Positions 1-5,378 of a stretch of 5,378 nucleotides of DNA are shown piece after piece. A program made the position numbers and the translations under genes. The notes under the pieces were generated by a model. That model saw nothing but the letters and a program-made list of their open reading frames with translations, was not told the origin of the DNA and searched no databases. The DNA comes from BOG-908 sp964244615 (GTDB lineage: Bacteria; Pseudomonadota; Alphaproteobacteria; Acetobacterales; Acetobacteraceae): NCBI GenBank assembly GCA_964244615.1, contig CAXTJP010000142.1, positions 1-5,378 on the forward strand, read 5' to 3'. Within the stretch, counting starts at the first letter, position 1; every line of letters begins with the position of its first letter.

Positions 1-32
1 TCCAATCGTGCTGCCGCATGATCCAAACACCC

Positions 33-38
33 AAAGGA
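33..38 (+). promoter_or_regulatory. Ribosome binding site of the first binding-protein gene
   Basis: AAAGGA lies 5 bases before the ATG at 44. It favours that ATG over the in-frame GTG at position 8, which has almost no sequence before it in the window and would put 12 extra residues in front of a well-formed Tat signal peptide. No promoter can be recognised in the 43 bases available. Confidence 0.6.
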
Positions 39-43
39 ACTGC

Positions 44-1111
44 ATGAACGACCGATTCACACCCAGCCGCCGCCGCCTGTTGCGCGCCGCTGGGGCGGCT
101 GCCGCCCTGATCCCGGTTGGCGCCATGGCGCCGCTGCGGCCCGCCCGGGACGAACTCCTCGGCAATACGCCGATCTGCCATGTGGCCGACACGGCGCCGG
201 CCGCCGTCATCGGGCCGCTGAAGAAGCTGCGGCTGACCTGGAACGCCAACGCGATCTGCACCGTGGGTGTGCCAGTGGCAGAGACACGCGGGATCTTCGC
301 CAAGCACGGGCTGGACGTCGAGGCGGTCAATTTCGGCGGCAGCACCGACCAGTTGCTCGAGGCGATCAGCACCGGCAAGGCCGATGCCGGCGTCGGCATG
401 GCGCTGCGCTGGCTCAAGCCGTTGGAGCAGGGCTTCGACGTCAAGATCACCACCGCGATCCATGGTGGCTGCATGCGGCTGTTCGCCAAGAAGGGCGGCC
501 CGGTGCAGACCATTGCCGATCTGCGCGGCCGCCAGGTCGGGTGCAGCGACATGGCCGCGCCGGACAAGAACTTCTTCTCCATCGTCGCCGCCAAGCAGGG
601 CATCGACCCCAACAAGGACATCCCGTGGCGGCAGTTCCCGGCCGACTTGCTGGGCGTGGCGCTGCAGAAGGGCGAGATCGACGCGTTCGCGCTTGGCGAC
701 CCGCTAGCCTGGGTGGTGCGCGACCGGGACGACCTGCTGGAGGTCGCCAACAACCTGACCGGCGAGTACCAGCACCGCGCCTGCTGCGTGCTGGGCGTGC
801 GCGGCAGCTTGATCAAGACCGACCGTGCGGCGGCCGGCGCTCTGACCCGGGCACTGTTGGAAGCGCAGGACTACGTGGCCGCCAATCCCGACGAGTCCGC
901 TTCGGTGTTCGCGCAATACTCGCCCGCCCCGCAGGCGCAATTGGCCGCCATGCTGCGCAGCCACACGCACCAGCACCATCCGGTGGGCAGCGCGCTGAAG
1001 GCCGAGATCGCGGCGTACACGGACGAGCTGAAACTCGTGCAGGTCATCCGCCCCGCCACCGACACCGCCCGCTTCGCCGACAAGGTGTTTGCCGACGTGC
1101 TGTCATCATGA
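44..1111 (+). CDS. Tat-exported ABC transporter substrate-binding protein, NrtA/SsuA (nitrate/sulfonate/taurine) type
   Basis: A 355-residue periplasmic solute receptor for an ABC importer. The N-terminus is a textbook twin-arginine signal: S8-R9-R10-R11-L12-L13-R14 followed by an Ala-rich hydrophobic stretch (about 15-29), so export of the folded protein by Tat is likely. The mature part follows the NMT1/SsuA-like type II binding-protein fold: a first beta strand at 62-66, a ligand-loop region around 68-80 (NANAICTVGVPVAET), then 'RGIFAKHGLDVE' (82-93), 'GGSTDQLLEAISTGKADAG' (98-116) and 'ALQKGEIDAFALGDPLAW' (206-223), all typical of the nitrate/sulfonate/taurine receptor group. Cys residues at 45, 72, 143, 167, 247 and 248, and a His-rich patch at 307-312, are visible. 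The start at 44 is chosen for its ribosome binding site and signal peptide. The stop overlaps the permease start by 4 bases, so it belongs with that importer. The ligand cannot be read from sequence; sulfonate-like is inferred from the neighbours. Confidence 0.9.
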   Translation: MNDRFTPSRRRLLRAAGAAAALIPVGAMAPLRPARDELLGNTPICHVADTAPAAVIGPLKKLRLTWNANAICTVGVPVAETRGIFAKHGLDVEAVNFGGSTDQLLEAISTGKADAGVGMALRWLKPLEQGFDVKITTAIHGGCMRLFAKKGGPVQTIADLRGRQVGCSDMAAPDKNFFSIVAAKQGIDPNKDIPWRQFPADLLGVALQKGEIDAFALGDPLAWVVRDRDDLLEVANNLTGEYQHRACCVLGVRGSLIKTDRAAAGALTRALLEAQDYVAANPDESASVFAQYSPAPQAQLAAMLRSHTHQHHPVGSALKAEIAAYTDELKLVQVIRPATDTARFADKVFADVLSS

Positions 1112-2106
1112 GCGGCGTCGTCGACGCCACACGGGTGGCCCTCGTCGGCCGTCCCACGGCGCGCAATCCGATCTGGTGGGTCGGCCTCGGAGCGGCCGCC
1201 CTGTGGGCGACATCGGCGGCCATCATCATGACCTGGCCCGACGCGGACGATCTGGGCCGGACGCAGCTGCTGGGCTGGCTGGCCGCCGCGGCCGCGGCCG
1301 GCCTTGCCGTGGCCTCACTCTCGGCAGCCATCCGGCCGCTCCCGGCGGCGTTGCGGTATGCCGGACCGTGGCTCGCGGTGCTGGCTCTGGGCCTGGGCGG
1401 CTGGGAGCTGGTGACGGCCAAGTTGGACCTTCTGCCGCGGCCGTTCTTCGCCGCGCCGCAATCGATGCTCGAGGTGTTGACCGATGACTGGCCGCGGCTG
1501 GGCGAGAGCTTGCTGCGGTCGTTGTGGTTGCTGGTGCCGGCCTATCTGCTGGGCGCATCGGCCGGGTTCCTGACCGGGGTCGCGGTCGGGTGGTCGCGCG
1601 CGGTGGGCTACTGGGTGCATCCGGTGCTGCGCCTCATCGGCCCGGTGCCGGCGGTGGCCTGGATCCCGATCGCGTTCTTCGTATTCCCGAGCAGCCCCAG
1701 CGCCAGCACCTTCCTGATCGCGCTGGCGACGTTCTTCCCGGTTGCCGTGCTGACCTGGTCCGGCGTCTCCGCCGTCAGCGCGGCGTATTACGACGTCGCA
1801 CGCACCATGGGCGCCAAGCCCTGGTTCCTGGTGCGCAAGGTGGCGGTGCCGGCGGCGCTGCCCTCGGTGTTCGTCGGCCTGTTCATGGGGCTGGGCGCAT
1901 CCTTCTCCGTGCTGGTGGTGGCCGAGATGCTGGGCGTGAAAGCCGGGCTGGGTTGGTATATGCAATGGGCCCAGGGCTGGGCCGCCTACGCCAACATGTA
2001 TGTGGCGCTGATGGTCATGGCGTTCATGTGCACCGCGTTAATCACGCTGCTGTTCAAGGTGCGCGACCGAACGCTGTCGTGGCAAAAGGGGTTGGTGCGG
2101 TGGTGA
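1108..2106 (+). CDS. ABC transporter permease, SsuC/TauC (BPD_transp_1) type with N-terminal membrane extension
   Basis: A 332-residue inner-membrane permease, expected to work as a homodimer because only one permease gene is present. The C-terminal ~250 residues match the SsuC/TauC/NrtB group: a membrane segment near 86-101, the 'LLPRPFFAAPQSMLEVL' periplasmic stretch (108-124), then several hydrophobic segments to about 315. The cytoplasmic EAA-like loop that docks to the ATPase is at about 229-252 (DVARTMGAKPWFLVRKV followed by a PAALP element); the usual E-A-A is degenerate but the central Gly235 and the terminal Leu-Pro are kept. Residues 1-80 are extra compared with typical ~260-residue SsuC proteins and add two likely membrane segments (about 23-43 and 53-74). 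The start ATG lies inside the ATGA overlap with the upstream gene and has no clear Shine-Dalgarno sequence, so translational coupling is likely. The stop overlaps the ATPase start. Function as an importer permease is firm; the substrate is not. Confidence 0.93.
   Translation: MSGVVDATRVALVGRPTARNPIWWVGLGAAALWATSAAIIMTWPDADDLGRTQLLGWLAAAAAAGLAVASLSAAIRPLPAALRYAGPWLAVLALGLGGWELVTAKLDLLPRPFFAAPQSMLEVLTDDWPRLGESLLRSLWLLVPAYLLGASAGFLTGVAVGWSRAVGYWVHPVLRLIGPVPAVAWIPIAFFVFPSSPSASTFLIALATFFPVAVLTWSGVSAVSAAYYDVARTMGAKPWFLVRKVAVPAALPSVFVGLFMGLGASFSVLVVAEMLGVKAGLGWYMQWAQGWAAYANMYVALMVMAFMCTALITLLFKVRDRTLSWQKGLVRW
2084..2091 (+). promoter_or_regulatory. Probable ribosome binding site of the ATPase gene
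   Basis: AAAAGGGG sits inside the end of the permease gene, 8 bases before an in-frame GTG at 2100 and 11 before the GTG at 2103. The motif supports initiation here but does not decide between the two adjacent GTG codons. Confidence 0.4.
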
Positions 2107-2882
2107 GCGCGGCCCTGCAGCACGCGCCGGCTCGGGCACTGGGCGTGGAGATCACGGACGTCAGCCACACCTTCGTCATCGACGGCAAGCCGTTGCCGGT
2201 GCTGGAGCAGGTCAACCTCTCCGTCGCGCCCGGCGAGTTCGTCGCCATCCTCGGCCCGTCCGGCTGCGGCAAATCCACGCTGCTGCGGCTGGTCGCCGGG
2301 CTGGAGCCGCCGACAGAGGGCCGGATCGCGGCGTCCGGCGTAGGGATCACCGGGCCGGACCCGTCCCGGGTGCTGATGTTCCAGGACCCGACGCTGTATC
2401 CGTGGCGCACCGTGCGCGCCAATGTTGGCCTCGGCCTCGAAGCGCGCGGCGAACTGAAGCGGTTCGGCCACCGGGTCGACGAGGCGTTGCAGCTTGTGGG
2501 CTTGCAGGGCTTCGACACCGCCTATCCGCACCAGATCTCGGGCGGCATGGCGCAGCGGGCCGCGCTGGCCCGCGCGCTGGTCAACGACCCCGGCCTGCTG
2601 ATCCTCGACGAACCGCTCGGCAAGCTTGACAGCCTGACCCGGCTGCAGATGCAAGCCGAGCTGGTCCGCATCTGGCAGGACCGCGGCTTCACCGCGCTGC
2701 TGGTCACGCACGACGTGGAGGAAGCGCTGCTGCTGGCCAACCGGGTGATCGTGGTCAGCGACCGTCCGGCCCGCATCAGGGCAGACCTGAAAGTGGAACT
2801 TGACTATCCGCGCCACCGCGATGACCCCGAGTTGGTGCGGCTGCGGCGCGAAGTCTTGGGGCAATTGGGGTTGTCGTCATGA
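2103..2882 (+). CDS. ABC transporter ATP-binding protein, SsuB/TauB/NrtD type
   Basis: The 259-residue cytoplasmic ATPase that powers the importer. All nucleotide-binding motifs are present: Walker A GPSGCGKST at 51-59, Q-loop FQDPTLYPW at 93-101, ABC signature SGGMAQR at 146-152, Walker B LLILDEP at 165-171 with catalytic Glu170, D-loop GKLD at 173-176, and the H-loop His203 in LVTHD. Length and the C-terminal tail ('YPRHRDDPE' then a Leu/Arg-rich helix) match the nitrate/sulfonate/taurine importer group. The D-loop region reads LGKLDSLTR where SsuB and TauB usually have FGALD; this looks like a subgroup variant, not a defect. The start is GTG: 2103 gives a GTGA overlap with the permease stop, and the adjacent GTG at 2100 would add one Val codon and is better spaced from the AAAAGGGG motif. 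The gene ends in an ATGA overlap with the next binding-protein gene. The protein should be active; the transported compound is unknown. Confidence 0.95.
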   Translation: MSAALQHAPARALGVEITDVSHTFVIDGKPLPVLEQVNLSVAPGEFVAILGPSGCGKSTLLRLVAGLEPPTEGRIAASGVGITGPDPSRVLMFQDPTLYPWRTVRANVGLGLEARGELKRFGHRVDEALQLVGLQGFDTAYPHQISGGMAQRAALARALVNDPGLLILDEPLGKLDSLTRLQMQAELVRIWQDRGFTALLVTHDVEEALLLANRVIVVSDRPARIRADLKVELDYPRHRDDPELVRLRREVLGQLGLSS

Positions 2883-3817
2883 CTACACGGCGGATGCTGC
2901 TGGCCGGGCTGGCGGCACTCCCATTTGGCGCCGCACACGCGGCAACGACGGTAGTCCGTGCGGGCGACCAGAAAGGCGGCGCGCAGGCGCTGATGAAAGC
3001 AGCAGGCACGCTGGATGGCCTGTCCTATCAAGTGGAGTGGAGCCAGTTCGCGGCAGCGGCGCCGTTGCTGGAAGCGCTCAACGCCGAGGCGATCGATTGC
3101 GGCTTCGCTGGCGACGCCCCGGTCACCTTCGCGCTGGCGGCCGGCGTGCTCGCCCGCATCATCTCGCCCACGCGCGCCAGCGGGGCGAGCACGGCGATCA
3201 TGGTGCCGGATGCCTCGCCAATCCGCTCCATCGCGGAACTTAAAGGGCGAACGGTCGCCACCAACCGCGGCTCGATCGGCCATTCGCTGGTGCTCGCAGT
3301 CATCGAAGCCCAGGGCTGGACCGCCTCGGACCTCAAGATCGTCAATCTTCTGCCTAGCGAGGCCAAGGCGGCCCTGACCACCGGCGCCGTCGATTCCTGG
3401 TCCTCGTGGGGCGTCTATGTCGCGCAAGCCCGGCTGATCGACCAGGCCCGCATCGTGGTCGATGGCAGCAACGGGCTGATGACCGGGCTCTCCTATCTGG
3501 TAGCGCGCAACGAGGCCATCGCGGGCAAGCGCGAGGCCTTGCTCGACTTCTGCAGCCGCCTCGCGCGCGCCCGACAATGGGCGGACACCCATCGGGACGA
3601 ATACGCCGCCGTGCTGGCGGCCGAGATCGGCGTCACCCCGGCCGTGGCCCGGCTGATCTTCGAGCGGGAAACGCCGTTGCCGGTGCCGATCGACGACAGC
3701 GTCATCCGGGACCAGCAGAAGATCGTCGACCGATACGTTGCGGCCGGGGTGATCCGCTCCCGTCTCGATGCATCGAAGCTGTTCGACGCGTCGTTCAACA
3801 GTGCCCTGAACGGTTAA
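2879..3817 (+). CDS. Aliphatic sulfonate-type ABC substrate-binding protein, SsuA family
   Basis: A 312-residue periplasmic receptor. The N-terminus has a short signal peptide: Arg4-Arg5, a hydrophobic core (about 6-18) and an A19-H20-A21 cleavage motif. The RR-M-L-L arrangement is Tat-like but has a very short n-region, so Sec export is also possible. The mature protein shows SsuA hallmarks: 'VRAGDQKGG' at 26-34, 'VEWSQFAAAAPLLEALNAE' at 52-70, 'DCGFAGDAPVTFALAAG' at 73-89, the start of domain 2 at 'IAELKGRTVATNRGSIGH' (118-135), and the hinge-proximal 'GAVDSWSSWGVYVA' at 169-182. In SsuA the equivalent Trp/Ser-rich element lines the ligand cleft. It differs strongly from the first binding protein in this operon, so it is not a recent duplication. 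The ATGA overlap with the ATPase gene ties it to the same transcript. A sulfonate-type ligand is the most likely guess from family; the exact compound is unknown. Confidence 0.92.
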   Translation: MTTRRMLLAGLAALPFGAAHAATTVVRAGDQKGGAQALMKAAGTLDGLSYQVEWSQFAAAAPLLEALNAEAIDCGFAGDAPVTFALAAGVLARIISPTRASGASTAIMVPDASPIRSIAELKGRTVATNRGSIGHSLVLAVIEAQGWTASDLKIVNLLPSEAKAALTTGAVDSWSSWGVYVAQARLIDQARIVVDGSNGLMTGLSYLVARNEAIAGKREALLDFCSRLARARQWADTHRDEYAAVLAAEIGVTPAVARLIFERETPLPVPIDDSVIRDQQKIVDRYVAAGVIRSRLDASKLFDASFNSALNG

Positions 3818-3824
3818 TCTACAC

Positions 3825-3829
3825 AGGAG
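3825..3829 (+). promoter_or_regulatory. Ribosome binding site of the monooxygenase gene
   Basis: AGGAG stands 8 bases before the ATG at 3838, within the 20-base gap after the second binding-protein gene. The gap is locally AT-rich (TTAATATT), unlike the rest of the window, which would keep the site unstructured and favour strong independent initiation. No terminator hairpin is present in the gap. Confidence 0.75.
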
Positions 3830-3837
3830 TTAATATT

Positions 3838-4950
3838 ATGAGCGTCGAGTTCATCGGCTATGTCGGCCACTTCAATTCGTCCGAGACGATCCGCCGCACC
3901 ACCGGCGCGATCGACCCGGGCTTCATCGAGGCCGCCGCCAAGGCCCAGGAGCATGTCGGCTTCGACCGCGTGCTGGTGGCGTTCAACTCCACCTCTGCCG
4001 AGAGCATCCTCGTCTCCCAGCACATCGCGAGCGTCACCGAGCGGCTGGGCCTGATGATCGCCCACCGCCCGGGCTTCACCGCCCCCACTTTGGCGGCGCG
4101 CCAGCTGGCGACGCTGGACCAGCTCACCAAGGGCCGGGTCGCGGTACATATCATCACCGGCGGCAACGACACCGAACTGGCGCAAGACGGCGATCACCTC
4201 AGCAAGGACGAGCGCTACGCCCGCACCAGCGAATATCTCGACGTGGTGCGCCAGGAGTGGACCTCGCCGGTGCCGTTCAATCATGCGGGCCAGTATTATC
4301 AGGTCGAGCGCGGCTTCGGCGATGTGAAGCCCTACACGGACGCTGGCATCCCGGTCTATTTCGGCGGCGCCTCGGCCGCGGCGATCCCGGTCGCCGGCAA
4401 GCATGCCGATGTCTATGCGCTATGGGGCGAGACCTACGACCAAGTGCGCCGCCTGGTGGCGCATATCCGCGCTGCCGCCGCCCCGTTCGGCCGCACGCCG
4501 CGCTTCAGCCTATCGCTGCGCCCGGTGCTGGCCGATAGCGAGGAGCAGGCCTGGGCCAAGGCCGACGACATCCTGGCCCGCGCCACCGCGTTGCGCCAGG
4601 CCGGCGGCAGCGGCCGCTCCCCTAACAACGCCCGCGAGGTCGTGCAGGCGCCGCCCAACGAGGGATCCCGCCGCCTGCTGGAGGCGGCCGCGCAAGGCAG
4701 TCGGGTTGACAAGCGGCTCTGGACCGGAATCGCGGCGCTGACCGGCGCGCAGGGCAACTCCACCGGGCTGGTCGGCACGCCGGACCAGGTGGCCGACGCG
4801 ATGCTAGACTACGTGGATCTCGGCATCTCGACCTTCCTCATCCGCGGCTTCGATCCGCTGGTCGATGCCGTGCAATACGGTCGCGAACTGATCCCGCGGG
4901 TCCGCGACCTCGTCGCCGCCCGCAGTGCCCTCTCCATCGCCGCCGAATAA
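3838..4950 (+). CDS. LLM-class flavin-dependent monooxygenase, SsuD-like superfamily
   Basis: A 370-residue cytoplasmic TIM-barrel enzyme of the bacterial luciferase-like family, which uses FMNH2 and O2; in this family SsuD-type members cleave C-S bonds of organosulfonates. Family signatures: barrel strand with helix 'AAAKAQEHVGFDRVLVAFN' (32-50), 'HRPGFTAPTLAARQLATLD' (76-94), 'LTKGRVAVHIITGGNDTEL' (96-114) with 'DGDHLSKDERYARTSEYL' (117-134), 'IPVYFGGAS' (171-179), 'GLVGTPDQVADAM' (310-322), and 'RGFDPLVDAVQYGRELIP' (336-353). The polar stretch 252-293 corresponds to the mobile lid loop of SsuD. Aligned by eye to E. coli SsuD from memory, the positions of Cys54, Arg226, His228, Arg297 and Tyr331 here read Ser53, Ser226, Arg228, about Thr302 and Phe338. 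It is therefore unlikely to be a true SsuD orthologue, and I give no symbol. Its position after a sulfonate-type importer suggests an organosulfur substrate. The partner flavin reductase is not in the window. Confidence 0.88.
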   Translation: MSVEFIGYVGHFNSSETIRRTTGAIDPGFIEAAAKAQEHVGFDRVLVAFNSTSAESILVSQHIASVTERLGLMIAHRPGFTAPTLAARQLATLDQLTKGRVAVHIITGGNDTELAQDGDHLSKDERYARTSEYLDVVRQEWTSPVPFNHAGQYYQVERGFGDVKPYTDAGIPVYFGGASAAAIPVAGKHADVYALWGETYDQVRRLVAHIRAAAAPFGRTPRFSLSLRPVLADSEEQAWAKADDILARATALRQAGGSGRSPNNAREVVQAPPNEGSRRLLEAAAQGSRVDKRLWTGIAALTGAQGNSTGLVGTPDQVADAMLDYVDLGISTFLIRGFDPLVDAVQYGRELIPRVRDLVAARSALSIAAE

Positions 4951-4957
4951 GGAGGAG
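4951..4957 (+). promoter_or_regulatory. Ribosome binding site of the aldolase-family gene
   Basis: GGAGGAG follows directly on the TAA stop of the monooxygenase gene and lies 7 bases before the ATG at 4965. The strong match and good spacing fix the start of the last gene. Confidence 0.8.
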
Positions 4958-4964
4958 TGATCCC

Positions 4965-5378
4965 ATGAACTACGTTTCGACCCCAAGCATCCCCGGCCCC
5001 GATTTCGTCAGCCTGCTGCAGGACAAGGCACCGCCCCGCTCGATCGCCGAGGAGCGGCTGCATCGCAAGCAGCGGCTGGCCGCGACCTTCCGGCTGTTTG
5101 CGCGTCATGGCTTCAATCAGGGCCTGGCCGGCCACGTCACCGCCCGCGACCCGGAGCATACCGACCAGCTTCTGGGTCAACCCGTTCGGCCGGCATTTCG
5201 GCCAGATGCGCGTGCGTGACCTGATCCGGGTGGATCACACCGGCGCCGTGGTCGAAGGCGACCGCCCGGTCAACCGCGCCGCCTTCGCTATCCATGCCGC
5301 GATCCACGCCGCCCGGCCCGACGTGGTGGCCGCCGCCTACACCCATTCGACTTATGGCAAAGCGTGGTCGACCCTAGG
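4965..5378 (+). CDS. Class II aldolase/adducin family protein, frameshifted and cut by the window end
   Basis: The N-terminal part of a class II aldolase/adducin-fold protein, a family of Zn-dependent aldolases, epimerases and decarboxylases that act on small sugar phosphates or related compounds. The first 67 codons (4965-5165) read 'EERLHRKQRLAATFRLFARH', then 'GLAGHVTARDPEHTD', the standard family opening. The frame then breaks: it continues as unrelated sequence to a TGA at 5217-5219, while the family sequence resumes one base later at 5167 as 'SFWVNPFGRHFGQMRV', 'DLIRVDHTGAVVEGD', 'RPVNRAAFAIHAAIHAARPD', 'VVAAAYTHSTYGKAWSTL', open to the window end (70 codons). One extra base, most simply the second C of 5165-5166, explains this. 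In the HxH zinc-ligand motif the first His is replaced by Tyr (TAC at 5338-5340; the motif reads YTHS). Read literally, the product is an 84-residue truncated protein without an active site. A sequencing error close to the record end is equally possible, in which case this is an intact gene running on beyond the window. Confidence 0.85.
5163..5169 (+). other. Frameshift site in the aldolase-family gene
   Basis: The bases GACCAGC read GAC-CAG in the frame of the start codon, but family sequence requires GAC then AGC (Asp-Ser, leading into FWVNPFG). One surplus C at 5165/5166 (or a two-base loss) moves the reading frame. The nearby sequence has no slippery heptamer or Shine-Dalgarno-like stimulator, so programmed frameshifting is not supported. 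Confidence 0.85.

Noticed and set aside
8..43. In-frame GTG at position 8 as an earlier start for the first binding protein
   Set aside because: It would add 12 residues before a complete Tat signal peptide, whereas the ATG at 44 has an AAAGGA site at good spacing.
541..1107. Long open frame running into the permease gene from 541
   Set aside because: The sequence before 1108 is an Arg/Gly-rich out-of-frame shadow of the first binding protein. Recognisable permease sequence begins only after the ATG at 1108.
1281..1304. GC-rich palindromic run including a NotI-like octamer, as a possible regulatory hairpin
   Set aside because: It simply encodes the Ala-rich membrane segment at residues 58-65 of the permease; it lies mid-gene with no T-tract.
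1524..2102. Open frame upstream of the ATPase start
   Set aside because: It overlaps the permease in another frame and shows no family features. The ATPase begins at the GTG pair 2100/2103.
1986..2864. Long minus-strand open frames (here and at 1315-1965, 2804-3592, 3814-4404)
   Set aside because: These are antisense shadows of well-supported genes in GC-rich DNA. Their translations have low-complexity or biased composition and no recognisable domain.
3818..3837. Terminator or internal promoter between the second binding protein and the monooxygenase
   Set aside because: Only 20 bases are available, with no inverted repeat or T-tract; the AT-rich bases are better explained as an open ribosome binding region.
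3838..4950. Naming the monooxygenase ssuD, msuD or sfnG
   Set aside because: Superfamily membership is clear, but the key SsuD residues do not match by eye, and I cannot establish orthology to any characterised enzyme.
5155..5175. Programmed ribosomal frameshift in the aldolase gene
   Set aside because: There is no slippery sequence or stimulating structure that I can see, and this family is not known for recoding. A one-base insertion or base error is simpler.

Overview
The window is a compact, GC-rich, single-strand gene cluster, all on the + strand. The codon bias is strongly toward G/C in third positions, and the families and the Tat-type signal peptide fit a Gram-negative proteobacterium. 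An alpha- or betaproteobacterium is my best guess, but nothing here fixes the genus. No RNA gene, mobile element, CRISPR array, terminator or convincing promoter is visible. The leading 43 bases hold only the ribosome binding site of the first gene, so the operon promoter lies upstream of the window.

Layout: (1) 44-1111, a Tat-exported NrtA/SsuA-type substrate-binding protein; (2) 1108-2106, an SsuC/TauC-type permease with an extra N-terminal membrane region; (3) 2103-2882, an SsuB/TauB-type ATPase; (4) 2879-3817, a second, clearly different SsuA-type binding protein; (5) 3838-4950, a flavin-dependent (LLM class) monooxygenase of the SsuD superfamily; (6) 4965 to the window end, the start of a class II aldolase/adducin-family gene that carries a frameshift near 5166. 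Genes 1-4 overlap by 4 bases each (ATGA, GTGA, ATGA), which implies translational coupling. Genes 5 and 6 follow after 20 and 14 bases, each with its own strong Shine-Dalgarno sequence.

Taken together this looks like a scavenging operon for an organosulfur compound (or a related small organic anion). Two periplasmic binding proteins could feed one importer, the monooxygenase would attack the imported compound with reduced flavin, and the aldolase-fold enzyme might process the carbon product. The flavin reductase such a monooxygenase needs is not in the window.

Points that go beyond a routine ssu-type operon are the two dissimilar binding proteins, the monooxygenase lacking the residues known to matter in E. 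coli SsuD, and the lesions in the aldolase gene (a one-base frameshift plus a Tyr where the family has a metal-ligand His). The aldolase lesions could be real decay or poor sequence quality near the end of the record.
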